56,669 nucleotides of DNA from an uncultured Roseburia sp. (GCA_934317215.1 CAKREH010000022.1:1-56669); one strand, 5' to 3'; shown: positions 17,345 through 26,877, numbered from the stretch's first letter. Numbers and translations: made by a program. The notes: generated by a model not told the origin, from the sequence alone.

Positions 17345-17373
17345 ATCATACGAGGGGACGCGGGGTTTGTCAA
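17345..17373 (-). promoter_or_regulatory. Sigma-A-type promoter of the T-box/valS transcript
   Basis: On the minus strand TTGACA (17373-17368), a 17-bp spacer and TATGAT (17350-17345) lie just after the stop of the RND gene and just ahead of the T-box leader. Transcription would begin near 17338. Confidence 0.8.
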
Positions 17374-17381
17374 CTGTTTTT

Positions 17382-20300
17382 TTAGATCTCTTCCTCCACC
17401 ATACTCTTGTTCCTCGTAAATAGATCATAGATACAAGGCACCACGATCAGTGTCAGCAGTGTTCCATATAACATACCGCCCTCGGTCACGATCGCCATCG
17501 GCTGCATCATCTCCGAACCGCTTCCAAGTCCCATCGCCATCGTGGACATTGCAAGGATCGTGGTCAGTGCCGTCATTAAGATTGGGCGCAGTCTCGTTCT
17601 TCCGGCTGTGACGATTGCCTCTTTTTTATCCATGCCCTCTCTTCTCAGCTGATTGATATAATCGACTAACACGATTCCGTTATTGACGATGACACCCGCT
17701 AACATGACAAATCCGATCATGGATACTACGCCGACTTCATTGTCTGTCACAAACAAAGCAAAAAATCCTCCCGTAAATGCAAGCGGGATTGTGAACATAA
17801 TGATAAACGGTGACAAAAACGACTGGAACTGTGCAACCATGATAAGATAAATAAATACCACCGCTAAGATCAGCATCAGATACAACTGGTTCATCGCATC
17901 CCGGATTGTCTCATCCTCCCCGGTCATGGAGATCTCATATCCATCCGGCAGCTCGATCTTGTCTAATTCTTTCTGGATCTGGTTACTTACCAGCGTCACA
18001 TTGTGATCTTCATCCACACCGGCTGTCACGCTGATATAGCGCGTCTGCGAGCTTCGGTTTATCACATTTAAGGACTCCCCCTTCTCAAACTCTGCGATAT
18101 CTTTCAGTGGAATGTCTGTTGTCTCTCCGCTGATACGGTCTGTATAAGGGAATGTCAGCTTACGGATATCGGAGAGCGTGACATCCGCCTGTTCCCCGCT
18201 CTGCACATATACTTTATAGTCTTTTAGATCCGTCGAGATCGTTGTGGATGACGTATTCGATGCAAGCTGTTTATAGACAAGCTGATACACCTGCGCTGTT
18301 GTCATGCCATATTTTGCAGCTTTTTCTTTGTCCACTTTTACCGTGAAAGACGGTGTCGTATCTCCCATTCCATCGTCCACATCTACAGTGCCCTCCGTCT
18401 TTTCCACGACTTCTGCGATCTGCCCTGCGAGTTCCTGCAGCTTATCTAAATCTTTTCCGCTGACCCGCACGGAAATACCGCTTCCGAAAAAGGAACTCAT
18501 ATCCGACGCGGAACTGTCCGTATTCACGTCACAGTCAAGATCTGCTGTAAATGCCTGTATCGAGGCAGTGATCTCACTGCCAGTCACCCCGGAATCATCG
18601 ATGAGCACATACATAGTCACGCTGTCCGTACTGCCGCCCATCGACATGATCCCACCGCCGCCTGCCATGGCTCCGATTGAATCCACGCCGGAGATGCCGG
18701 ATATCTTATCCACCACTTCATCCGCGCGCTCCGTCAATTCCTCAAACGTCAGCTTTTCATCCTCTTTCGCCGAAACTGTGACTGTGAGCTGGTCTGTCTC
18801 CATATTCATGTCCATAAAGGTAAATCCTTTTGATATGGAAAGTTTCACACTTGCCACCAGAAAAACTACCACACAGATCAGCACGACCAGTTTAAACCGC
18901 AGCGCCACACGCAGAACTTTTTCATACCCATCTAAGATTCGTTCAAACCACGGATGTCTGATTTCCTTTGTATTCTTCAATACACCGGATGCCATCATCG
19001 GCACAAACGTCAGCGCCACGATCAGACTTGCCGCTAACGTATAGGCGATCGTTAGTGCAATATCTACAAACAGCTGTCTTGTGATACCCTCCGTAAAAAT
19101 GATCGGTGCAAACACGCAGACCGTGGTGAGTGTGGATGCAAAGATCGCGCCTGCCACCTGTCCTGCACCCTCAACTGCTGCTTTTCTTATTGAAAATCCC
19201 TGATTTCTGAGACGATAAATATTTTCGATCACGACGATCGAGTTATCCACAAGCATGCCGACACCAAGCGCCAGACCGGACAGTGAAATGATATTTAACG
19301 ATATTCCGGTAAAATACATCAAAACAATCGCAAACACCACACTGAGCGGGATGGAACATGCGATCACCAGAGTCGGTTTGATATCCTTTAAAAATAAGAT
19401 CAAAATGAGTACGGCAAGGATTGCACCCACGATCATATTTTCCATGACTGACTCCACAATGGTATCAATATAGACACCCTGATTCATCAATATCGTCATG
19501 TGAAGTTTGTCATTTTCTTTTTCCAACGACTCAAATCGTGTCTTGATCCGCTTTGTCACATCTCCGGTGGAGTATCCGGTCTGCTTTTCAATGGAAAGCA
19601 TGATTGCCGGGTTTCCATTTACTTTGGAATAGGAATCTCCCGTGTCATCCACCACCTCTGTTTTGGCAACATCCGATAAGCGGATCGGTTCGATTCCATC
19701 CATTCCGACATCCACAAGCACAAGATTTTTCAGTTCTTCCACTGATGAGACCTCATCGCCGACGCGCACTAAATATTGTTTCTTATTTTCATTGACATAC
19801 CCCGCCGGCATGGAAAAATTCTGTGCTGTCAAAATTGGTCCTAATGTTTCCACCGACAGAATCTGGCTTAAGTCTGCTGCATCAAGTGCGCTCCGCTTCG
19901 ACTCATCTAACTGTTCCTGCCCCTGTTCTAACTGGACTTTTCCAACTGCAAGCTGTATCGCCGCTTCACTCATCTCAAGGATTCCATTGATCTCCATCCG
20001 GTTTAAAGTCACATACGCATCGTCTAAGGTAGTCTTTCCATCTGCAACCTGCGTCTCCGCAGTCTTGATCGTTGTCATTGCCGTACCGATCTCCACTTGT
20101 TTTTGTGACAACTGTGAAATGACCTGCGGGATATCATCTACAGAACCAAGACTCACATTCAGTGCCGCCAGCTGGTCTGCCCACTGCTGGTTCAAGGATG
20201 TATTCAGTTCTAAAAGTTCGTCTTCTAACAGTTCCGCACGTTTTGCTGCCTCTGCAACACTTTCCTGATTTTCTGCTGTCATTGCAAGGATCTGATTTAA

Positions 20301-21284
20301 CTGATCCTGATCTCCGGAAATCTTTGCCTCCTCTAAAAGATCCTCAATCCGGTTGCTGCCATCCTCGCTGTTCATCTCGGCTTCCTGCTGCGCCTGTGCA
20401 ATCTCTGACTTCAGTTCTACCCCATGCTCATAGATACTCTGAAGCTCCGGAATCGCTTTGTTTATCAGTTCATCCGTCGCCTGTAATACAGTATAATTCT
20501 GGTTCAGGTCAGACTCCGTCACAAACGCCTCAACTTTTCCGTTGATGACCTCATTTTCCGCCTGTCCAAGCTGATCCGCAAGCTGCTCTTTTCCATTCTC
20601 CATCTGTTTTCGCCCACTCTCAACCTGCGCTGCAGCCTGATCGAGCTGTTCCTGTGGTTCGGTAAACTGTTCTTCGATCTTACTCTGGATCTTCTGATTC
20701 AGTGCATCGATCTTGTCCTGATCTAATGTGACATGAATGTTTTCTTCCACGGTTCCTGTTGCAGAGACAGACGCAACACCGTCAATACTCTCAAGTACCG
20801 GTGACAGTTCATTTTCCACATAATCCGAAATTTCCGACTGCGTCATTCCCTCCACATCGGCAGATGCCACCATCACCGGCATCATATCCGGATCGATCTG
20901 CATGATCATCGGCTTTCCGACTCCATCCGGGAAGCTGCCCTCTAACTGATCTAATTTCTGTTGGATCTCGATAATGACCGAATCCATGTTTGCATTCTGC
21001 TCATACTCTAAGATTACCATCGAATAATTGTCATAAGATGCGGAACTTACCGTCTTGATGCTCGATGTCGTCGCCATGGATGCCTCAACGGGTGCTGTCA
21101 CATCGGATTCCACTTCCTCCGGGCTCGCCCCCATATCCGTCGTAATGACCAAGGCATATGGCAGACTCATATCCGGCAGTAAATCCGTTGTCATTTTTGT
21201 CAGGGATACACCACCCAGCACAATGACTAAGATCACACCTACGATCACGGTATATGGTTTTTTCACACTTAATTTTGACAGCAC
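17382..21284 (-). CDS. RND-family efflux transporter permease (AcrB/SwrC-like)
   Basis: The ~1300-residue protein has the twelve-TM RND layout: TM1 (YTVIVGVILVIVLGGVSL), a first large extracytoplasmic domain, TM2-6 with GLALGVGMLVDNSIVVIENI, a second large domain, and TM7-12 with VSMIGFVMLAGVIVNNGIVL. It is longer than usual because of a coiled-coil-rich insertion of about 270 residues (roughly 200-470) in the first external domain. No membrane-fusion or outer-membrane partner is adjacent, as for SwrC of Bacillus, where the permease acts alone. It probably exports lipids, peptides or drugs by proton-motive force. A GTG start at 21284 is preferred because GGGAGG precedes it; the ATG at 21314 is the longer alternative. 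Confidence 0.9.
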   Translation of the reverse strand: MLSKLSVKKPYTVIVGVILVIVLGGVSLTKMTTDLLPDMSLPYALVITTDMGASPEEVESDVTAPVEASMATTSSIKTVSSASYDNYSMVILEYEQNANMDSVIIEIQQKLDQLEGSFPDGVGKPMIMQIDPDMMPVMVASADVEGMTQSEISDYVENELSPVLESIDGVASVSATGTVEENIHVTLDQDKIDALNQKIQSKIEEQFTEPQEQLDQAAAQVESGRKQMENGKEQLADQLGQAENEVINGKVEAFVTESDLNQNYTVLQATDELINKAIPELQSIYEHGVELKSEIAQAQQEAEMNSEDGSNRIEDLLEEAKISGDQDQLNQILAMTAENQESVAEAAKRAELLEDELLELNTSLNQQWADQLAALNVSLGSVDDIPQVISQLSQKQVEIGTAMTTIKTAETQVADGKTTLDDAYVTLNRMEINGILEMSEAAIQLAVGKVQLEQGQEQLDESKRSALDAADLSQILSVETLGPILTAQNFSMPAGYVNENKKQYLVRVGDEVSSVEELKNLVLVDVGMDGIEPIRLSDVAKTEVVDDTGDSYSKVNGNPAIMLSIEKQTGYSTGDVTKRIKTRFESLEKENDKLHMTILMNQGVYIDTIVESVMENMIVGAILAVLILILFLKDIKPTLVIACSIPLSVVFAIVLMYFTGISLNIISLSGLALGVGMLVDNSIVVIENIYRLRNQGFSIRKAAVEGAGQVAGAIFASTLTTVCVFAPIIFTEGITRQLFVDIALTIAYTLAASLIVALTFVPMMASGVLKNTKEIRHPWFERILDGYEKVLRVALRFKLVVLICVVVFLVASVKLSISKGFTFMDMNMETDQLTVTVSAKEDEKLTFEELTERADEVVDKISGISGVDSIGAMAGGGGIMSMGGSTDSVTMYVLIDDSGVTGSEITASIQAFTADLDCDVNTDSSASDMSSFFGSGISVRVSGKDLDKLQELAGQIAEVVEKTEGTVDVDDGMGDTTPSFTVKVDKEKAAKYGMTTAQVYQLVYKQLASNTSSTTISTDLKDYKVYVQSGEQADVTLSDIRKLTFPYTDRISGETTDIPLKDIAEFEKGESLNVINRSSQTRYISVTAGVDEDHNVTLVSNQIQKELDKIELPDGYEISMTGEDETIRDAMNQLYLMLILAVVFIYLIMVAQFQSFLSPFIIMFTIPLAFTGGFFALFVTDNEVGVVSMIGFVMLAGVIVNNGIVLVDYINQLRREGMDKKEAIVTAGRTRLRPILMTALTTILAMSTMAMGLGSGSEMMQPMAIVTEGGMLYGTLLTLIVVPCIYDLFTRNKSMVEEEI

Positions 21285-21464
21285 TTTCTTTTGTCCTCCC
21301 ACCTGAACATGCAAAACCTTTGTAATAAACCTGGCAGCAAATATTTTGCCACAATATATTCAGTTTACCTGTTTCAAAATGGAATGCAAGACTTTCATAC
21401 CAGTTTATATTTTTTTAGATTGCTGATTACGATAAAGTCCTGTATCAGAGGATTTTTTCATGAA

Positions 21465-21778
21465 GATTCGAGTGTCAAAAGGTGGCTTTCAGTTTACTGA
21501 TTGGAAAATTGCACAAAGCCGGGGCTTTTTTGTTCCGTTGTCCGAAAATAAGAAACTCTAAGTCTGCCTGTTTTGGAATTTCTCGGAGTGACGTGAACGG
21601 CAACAACGAGTCATCCATGACTCGATGCTGCCTTGTTCTGCCATCCGTGGCAGAACATCACTGTGAATAGACAGGCAGTCTAAGATTTTCTAATTTTCTA
21701 CCAAAGTCACAAAACGAGTCCCGGCTTTGTGCAATTTACCAGCCACTAAGTTATGAACCACCTTTTGATACCCTAAAC
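21465..21778. repeat. 314-bp multiply base-paired repeat, copy 2
   Basis: Same length and fold as copy 1. P2 pairs 21506-21523 with 21720-21737 (18 of 18 bases). P3 pairs 21544-21570 with 21672-21698. The tip hairpins are CGAGTC/GACTCG (21607-21624) and TTCTGCC/GGCAGAA (21636-21655). The outer P1 (GTCAAAAGGTGG with CCACCTTTTGAT) is less perfect than in copy 1. Relative to copy 1, GAGCC/GGCTC has become GAGTC/GACTC, and an A-T pair in P3 has become C-G, so pairing has been conserved. It again follows a leftward terminator directly. The 150 bp between it and the RND gene hold nothing I can identify. Confidence 0.8.
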
Positions 21779-21789
21779 CTATGAATAAA

Positions 21790-21838
21790 AAAAGCCCCTG
21801 TCAGCTATACACCTATACAAAACTGACAAGAGGCTTTT
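21790..21838 (-). terminator. Intrinsic terminator after the small membrane protein gene
   Basis: Read leftward, AAAAGCCTCTTGTCAG pairs with CTGACAGGGGCTTTT across a 17-nt loop, followed by seven T. It lies about 20 bp after the stop of the small membrane protein. The T-tract runs into ATTCATAGG and repeat copy 2. Confidence 0.85.
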
Positions 21839-21858
21839 CTCTTATACCTGCTGTATTC

Positions 21859-21996
21859 CTATTCTTCCTCTGATTCCTCATCATCCACGATCGCTGCCGC
21901 AGCACCTGATACTGATGACACTACTGCAACCACAGTTGCTATGAGCACTACTAAAAGTAAACAAATCAGAAAAATCCATAATCCTGTCTCTGTCAT
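21859..21996 (-). CDS. Small single-TM protein with acidic tail
   Basis: A 45-residue protein starting MTETGLWIFLICLLLVVLIA, with one membrane helix (about 6-28) and a strongly acidic end (DDEESEEE). GGAGAGG lies 4-5 nt ahead of the ATG at 21996, while the longer frame to 22056 has no good site. It is monocistronic and ends in a strong terminator. No family recognised; it could be a regulatory or toxin-like membrane microprotein, but nothing in the sequence proves that. Confidence 0.6.
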   Translation of the reverse strand: MTETGLWIFLICLLLVVLIATVVAVVSSVSGAAAAIVDDEESEEE

Positions 21997-22158
21997 ATTC
22001 CTCTCCATTTCTATGTGTATTTTACAAAAAGTCAGCCTGTCCGATTTCAGCTGCACCTGTTGTACCCCAACACATCCGATCTTTTTTCTGCCAATTATAG
22101 ATAATAGTATAGCACAAAACCGCCATATTTACCAGTGACATTGTCAAAGATTTTCGTC

Positions 22159-22194
22159 AAAAAATGAGACCACCTGTACGGCAGTCTCATTTTT
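22159..22194 (-). terminator. Intrinsic terminator of the sugar ABC importer operon
   Basis: Read leftward, AAAAATGAGAC pairs with GTCTCATTTTT around a GC-containing loop, followed by T. It lies about 37 bp after the stop of the last permease gene. Confidence 0.85.
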
Positions 22195-22230
22195 ATGTAG
22201 TACAGCAATCTGTTTATCAACTGAGGTTTG

Positions 22231-23091
22231 TTAACCCTTTACACTGCCAAGTGCAACACCCTGTACAATGTGTTTGGATAGAATCAGATATACGATGATA
22301 ACCGGGAAGATAGAGAATGCGATCATCACATATACCTGCCCCATATCGAACTTGAGCCAGTCAGCTGCACGCAGCTGTGCGATTAAGATAGGCAGCGTCT
22401 TTTTCTTATCATCATGTAAGATCAGCGCCGGTGTGAAGTAGTTGTTCCAGCTGCTTACAAATGTGAAGATCATCTGCACGGCAATCGCCGGTTTCATCAG
22501 CGGCATTACGATGGAGTTGAAGGTACGGAATTCACCGGAACCATCGATACGTGCTGCCTCAATCAGTGACAACGGCAGTGTGCTCTCCATATACTGTTTC
22601 ATATAGAAAAATGTAACCGGAGCCGCAATCGTCGGCACGATCAGAGGAATGAAAGAATCCTCTAATTTCATGTTGGAAACAAGTTTGATAAATCCAAGTG
22701 CAGTTACCTGTGTCGGAATCATCATGATCATCAAAATAAATGGATAAATGTATTTTTTCAGTTTGAAATCATATGCATGGATCGCATAAGCTGTCATCGT
22801 TGAAAAATATACGCTGAGTACTGCGCTGAGCGAGGAAACGATCAGGCTGTTAAACATACCGTTCCATACCGGAAGGGTTCCGTTTCTCAGATTTCTCCAG
22901 TTTTCCCACAGATGACTGCTTGGAACTAATGTAAATCCTGACTGCAGCTCACCATTGGATCTTGTTGCATTGATAAACAGCACATAAAACCAGAACAGAC
23001 ATAATATGGAAACAATGATCAGTACGATATATGCGATCAGTCTTCTTGCATGAATTCCTACACCTTTTTTCAGATTACGATTTTCATTCAT
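22231..23091 (-). CDS. Carbohydrate ABC transporter permease, MalG/MsmG type
   Basis: A permease of about 286 residues with six membrane segments and the binding-protein-dependent permease signature EAARIDGSGEFRTFNSIVMP (the EAA loop that contacts the ATPase). It forms the membrane channel with the upstream MalF-type permease and receives sugar from the lipoprotein encoded two genes upstream. The start was set at ATG 23091 with GGAAGGGG about 9 nt upstream; a GTG at 23100 that overlaps the previous stop is also possible. No ATPase gene is nearby, so a shared MsmK/MsmX-type ATPase elsewhere is expected. Confidence 0.92.
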   Translation of the reverse strand: MNENRNLKKGVGIHARRLIAYIVLIIVSILCLFWFYVLFINATRSNGELQSGFTLVPSSHLWENWRNLRNGTLPVWNGMFNSLIVSSLSAVLSVYFSTMTAYAIHAYDFKLKKYIYPFILMIMMIPTQVTALGFIKLVSNMKLEDSFIPLIVPTIAAPVTFFYMKQYMESTLPLSLIEAARIDGSGEFRTFNSIVMPLMKPAIAVQMIFTFVSSWNNYFTPALILHDDKKKTLPILIAQLRAADWLKFDMGQVYVMIAFSIFPVIIVYLILSKHIVQGVALGSVKG

Positions 23092-23096
23092 GATCT

Positions 23097-24011
23097 TCAC
23101 CCCTTCCTCTTATCATTGCCGGTTATCTTAAATACTACCAGGCTTAAGATACCTGTAATGATAAACAGAACAACTGACAATGCACCAGCCATACCATAGT
23201 TCTTGCTGTAGAGATGTTTATTTAAGAACATGATCAGCGTCATGGTTGAACGCATCGGGTCGCCGGTTCCGTTGGTTAAGATCTGCGGCACATCGAATAA
23301 CTGTAACCCACCGATCAAAGATGTAATGACTACATATACAAGGATCGGACGCAGCAATGGCAATGTGATCTGCCAGAATACCTGCGAGGAAGTTGCCCCA
23401 TCGACTTCCGCTGCCTCAAATAAAGAGGTATCAATGCCCATCATACCTGCCATCAGAAGGATCGTCGTATTACCAAACCACATCAGGCAGTTCATCAGTG
23501 CGATCAGCCCTCTTGCACTTCCCGCATTAGACAAAAACTTATACGGTGTATCAATAAATCCGATCTGCATCAGCATCGAGTTGATCGGTCCTCCATCGGA
23601 GAACAATGTAAAGAACAACATGGAAAATGCAGATGCCATGATCAGGTTCGGCAGATATACGACTGTTTTAAAGAAACGGGTTCCTTTTAATCTGAGACGT
23701 ACATCAGAGAACCATGCTCCAAGTACAAGTGATAAAATGATCTGCGGTACGAAACACATGATCCATAACAGCATCGTGTTTTTTGTATAAACCCAGATAT
23801 CACCATCGGAGAAAAGTTTTTTATAGTTTGCAAGTCCGACAAAATTTGGTCCGACCTGCGTCAGTCCTGACATATAGTTTTCAAAGAAACTGTTGTAAAT
23901 CGTGCTGATCAATGGGATCAGCTGAAAAATAACATATACTACAATAAAAGGAATTAAAAAGATATATCCCCATTTATTGTATCTTACTACCTTTCCGCTG
24001 CTTTTCTTCAT
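23097..24011 (-). CDS. Carbohydrate ABC transporter permease, MalF/UgpA type
   Basis: A permease of about 304 residues with six membrane segments, the first at YIFLIPFIVVYVIFQLIPLI. It carries the EAA loop (LFEAAEVDGATSSQVFWQIT). It pairs with the MalG-type permease that follows directly, the ends being at or near overlap. The start at 24011 follows AAGGAGG; the frame extends 11 codons further without a comparable site. Substrate is probably cellobiose or a related oligosaccharide, judged only from the neighbouring phosphorylase and shared LacI-type control. Confidence 0.92.
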   Translation of the reverse strand: MKKSSGKVVRYNKWGYIFLIPFIVVYVIFQLIPLISTIYNSFFENYMSGLTQVGPNFVGLANYKKLFSDGDIWVYTKNTMLLWIMCFVPQIILSLVLGAWFSDVRLRLKGTRFFKTVVYLPNLIMASAFSMLFFTLFSDGGPINSMLMQIGFIDTPYKFLSNAGSARGLIALMNCLMWFGNTTILLMAGMMGIDTSLFEAAEVDGATSSQVFWQITLPLLRPILVYVVITSLIGGLQLFDVPQILTNGTGDPMRSTMTLIMFLNKHLYSKNYGMAGALSVVLFIITGILSLVVFKITGNDKRKG

Positions 24012-24144
24012 AACAACCTGACCTCCTTTTCCAGAGTGCATCATTTTCGTTCACAGAGCTCACAGCATCCCTCACTTTTACTCTGTGTAAGTCTGCTGTC
24101 AGCTCTGCGCTTACAGTTTTTACACACATTTGGATATAAAATGA

Positions 24145-24181
24145 GCCGCGCCCGCCTCCCTTACGGTCCGGCAGGCGCGGC
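24145..24181 (-). terminator. GC-rich hairpin between binding-protein gene and permease genes
   Basis: GCCGCGCC and GGCGCGGC form the core stem, extended inside by GCC/GGC-type pairs. Read leftward it is followed by TCATTTTATAT, a weak T-tract. Such intra-operon hairpins often give more transcript for the binding protein than for the permeases. Partial terminator or mRNA-protecting stem are both possible. Confidence 0.6.
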
Positions 24182-24211
24182 ATCTGTTCATTTTTTATAC
24201 CATTCGTCTGC

Positions 24212-25657
24212 TTAGTATGTTAACTCCGGATATTTCTCTACCACTGATTTGTAGAACAGATCTAATGCCTCTTCCTTGCTGGCTGTTCCCTCGAAGTAGT
24301 TCTTCATTGCGTTCTGGAACTCTTCGTTACATCCCTGATCATATGCAGAAAGGTTGCTTAAATCAAGTTTGGAAACACCTGAGCTGTAAATGCCAAGTGG
24401 GTTCTGTCCACCTAAGATCTTGCTTGAGTAGGAGCTGTCTGCCATCTCAGCGATTACATCCTGGTTGTTTACGAAGTCATCATCTTTCTCGATGATTTCT
24501 TTCATAACGTCGTCGTTGGTTGTCATCTGAAGCATGATATCTTTTACAAGGCTTGGGTTATCGGTTTCATTTGCTGCACAGATCCATGTACCACCCCAGA
24601 AGAAGCCCTGCGGTCCTTCGGTTGCTCCCCAGCCACCGTTGTAACCGATACTGCCTTCGGTATCTGCTGCCATTGAGAAGTTTACTAACCATGCAGGTCC
24701 AAAGTAGCAGAATACATTTCCTTCCGGATAGAAACCTTTCTTCCAGTCATCACTCCACAGTTCGTATGTTCCTGTCTCGCCTGCGTCTACAAGCTCTTTG
24801 GAATCATCAACCCATTTCATAATGTTATCATCAATATTGATCTTGCCATCAACAACCCATTTGGAAGAAACGTTGTTGGAATATACACGGTATGTATCAT
24901 TTACGGAAGATGTGATGGTGTAGCCGGCATCTTTCATCTTCTTTGCTGTGTCATTAAATGTATCCCAGTCTTTCACATAGTTCTGAACCTCTGCCGGATC
25001 ATCAGATCCTAATACTGCTTTTGCTGCATCTCTGTTATAGAATAATACGCCAGGACAGCCCTGCCATGAAACACCTTTTAATACACCGTTGGAATCGGTA
25101 ACAACATCTTTGGTGTACTGATACTGTTTGGAAAGATCAGAATCGGTAATTCCAAGATCTGATACTGCCATTGTGTAGTCGGTATCTACATATTTTAATG
25201 CATAATCAGCTTCTACTAAGAAGATATCAATCTTGTCATCTGCTGCTGCATCGGCCTGTTTTAATAAGGTTGCATCCAGGTTGTTCTGATATGCATTGTC
25301 ATCATTCGGTGTAATGTTCCATTTTACAGTTACATCACCGATCGTACCTGTGGTTGCATCCACCTCTGTATATCCAGGATAATGATCTGTAACACGGCTC
25401 TTGAACTCTTCGTTCCAGCAGTAGATGTTAAGTACTTTTCCTTCATCGGAAGCACTCGCATCTGAAGCTGAAGCTTCAGTCGCCGGAGCAGCTTCATCTG
25501 TGGCTGCGGCATCACTGCTGCCCGTATCTGCTGAATTGCTGCTTCCGCTGTTGCCGCTGTTTGTACTGGTATTTGCTGCGTTATTACCGCCGCATCCTGC
25601 CATCATGGTTACAAGCATTGCTGTACATAATAATGTGCTAACGATTTTCTTCTTCAT
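24212..25657 (-). CDS. Sugar-binding lipoprotein of an ABC importer
   Basis: The 481-residue protein starts with a lipoprotein signal peptide ending in the lipobox MMAGCGG (Cys at about 22 becomes the lipid anchor). A low-complexity Ser/Thr/Asn/Ala linker to about residue 70 is typical of Gram-positive surface lipoproteins. The remainder is an extracellular solute-binding protein family 1 domain. It should capture a di- or oligosaccharide outside the membrane for the two permeases downstream. Excellent AAGGAGGAGGG precedes the start. It is the first gene of the leftward importer operon, 145 bp after the LacI-type gene in the same direction. Confidence 0.92.
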   Translation of the reverse strand: MKKKIVSTLLCTAMLVTMMAGCGGNNAANTSTNSGNSGSSNSADTGSSDAAATDEAAPATEASASDASASDEGKVLNIYCWNEEFKSRVTDHYPGYTEVDATTGTIGDVTVKWNITPNDDNAYQNNLDATLLKQADAAADDKIDIFLVEADYALKYVDTDYTMAVSDLGITDSDLSKQYQYTKDVVTDSNGVLKGVSWQGCPGVLFYNRDAAKAVLGSDDPAEVQNYVKDWDTFNDTAKKMKDAGYTITSSVNDTYRVYSNNVSSKWVVDGKINIDDNIMKWVDDSKELVDAGETGTYELWSDDWKKGFYPEGNVFCYFGPAWLVNFSMAADTEGSIGYNGGWGATEGPQGFFWGGTWICAANETDNPSLVKDIMLQMTTNDDVMKEIIEKDDDFVNNQDVIAEMADSSYSSKILGGQNPLGIYSSGVSKLDLSNLSAYDQGCNEEFQNAMKNYFEGTASKEEALDLFYKSVVEKYPELTY

Positions 25658-25802
25658 AGAAAACCCTCCTCCTTAATATGTGGTCTTTTGACCATTGTTT
25701 TTGTTATTTTGCTGCTTTGAAAGCAGATAGTCCGGAATCTTCTGCCGCTCCTCCGCATACATCTCTGCAAAAATGCTGTCCGCAGGCAGCTGCAACTACC
25801 TT

Positions 25803-26813
25803 TTAAATGCGTCCAACGGACTTTCCTGCAACTAAGATTCCTTCTATAACGACTCTCTCTACGAGAGTTGTTCTCGGTTTCTCAATAGAGCCAATCAGCC
25901 GCTTGGCTGCCTCACTCCCGATCAGCTCTGTGTCCTGTCTGATCGTCGTAAGCTGTGGATGTAATAACTGTGACATCCTCGTTCCGTCATATCCCGCAAT
26001 CGAAATATCCATCGGGATCCGAAGCCCCATCTCAATGATGACATTCCTTCCTCCTATTAAAGAGGTGTCATCCGGATAAATGATACAGGTTGGCGGATCT
26101 TCTAAATTGAGCAGCTCTTTTGTCTGTTTTGCTGCCTCCCTGGTCTCTAAGTAATCTGCTGTCCGGATGTATTCATCCGGAATGTTCAGACCAAGTTCAT
26201 CCACCGTCCGGTAGAAACTTGCCAGCCGGTCTTTCGTAACGTAAGAAGCCTGCTGCCCATGAATATATGCAATTTTCCGATGTCCCTGCCCGTATATATA
26301 TTTTACAAGATCTTCCATACCCTGAATATTGTTGGAACTGACTGCCGTACAGTTATGATGTACATAATCAATCGTAACGACCGGCAGGTCACTATTCATC
26401 AGTTCTAAGACATCTGGGTCATTGAAATCGGCACAGACGATCGCAACTCCTTCAAAATTCCGGTATCTGCAATGTTCATAATAGGACATCTTTCGATTTT
26501 CAAAACAGGTATTGATAAATGTAATGTCATATCCCTGTTTCTCCGACTGAACTTTTAATCCATTCAGCACTCCGGAAAAATACTCATGTGTCAAACCGCT
26601 TCCCGCCTCTTCTTCAAAGAGAACTCCTATATTATAGGAACGGTTTGTCTTTAGTGCTCTCGCCGCCGCATTTGGAAAATACCCAAGTGCTTCTGCTGTC
26701 TTTCTGACACGGCTCTTTGTCTCTTCGCTGATATCTCTCTGGTCATTTAAAGCCTTGCTTACGGTGGCAGTAGATACTCCACATTTCTCTGCAATCGTTT
26801 TTAATGATACCAT
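25803..26813 (-). CDS. LacI-family transcriptional regulator of the cellobiose locus
   Basis: The 336-residue protein opens with the LacI helix-turn-helix (LKTIAEKCGVSTATVSKALN) and hinge helix (ALGYFPNAAARALKT), followed by a sugar-binding effector domain (about 60-330). It sits between a cellobiose phosphorylase gene (divergent) and the ABC importer (same strand). Four copies of a CGTTTTCG-centred sequence occur in the 437-bp gap ahead of it: two close to its own start, one mid-gap, and one just after the phosphorylase promoter. This supports local repression plus autoregulation. The inducer is probably cellobiose or a breakdown product (inference). Confidence 0.92.
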   Translation of the reverse strand: MVSLKTIAEKCGVSTATVSKALNDQRDISEETKSRVRKTAEALGYFPNAAARALKTNRSYNIGVLFEEEAGSGLTHEYFSGVLNGLKVQSEKQGYDITFINTCFENRKMSYYEHCRYRNFEGVAIVCADFNDPDVLELMNSDLPVVTIDYVHHNCTAVSSNNIQGMEDLVKYIYGQGHRKIAYIHGQQASYVTKDRLASFYRTVDELGLNIPDEYIRTADYLETREAAKQTKELLNLEDPPTCIIYPDDTSLIGGRNVIIEMGLRIPMDISIAGYDGTRMSQLLHPQLTTIRQDTELIGSEAAKRLIGSIEKPRTTLVERVVIEGILVAGKSVGRI

Positions 26814-26831
26814 TGAAACCTCCAGCTTCTC

Positions 26832-26877
26832 TTCGAAAACGAAATCCTGTTTCTGAAATATTGCTTAATCGTTTTCG
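26832..26877. promoter_or_regulatory. Two LacI-type operator candidates ahead of the regulator gene
   Basis: TTCGAAAACGAA lies at 26832-26843 and CTTAATCGTTTTCG at 26864-26877. Both contain the CGTTTTCG/CGAAAACG core. The second shares 14 identical bases with the site at 27194. Position within about 65 bp of the regulator start codon suggests autoregulation. Confidence 0.65.

Noticed and set aside
18304..20268. Long plus-strand ORFs (246 and 208 codons) opposite the RND permease gene
   Set aside because: They are antisense shadows with Ser/Thr-rich low-complexity content typical of mirrored codon use. The minus-strand frame is a clear RND protein.
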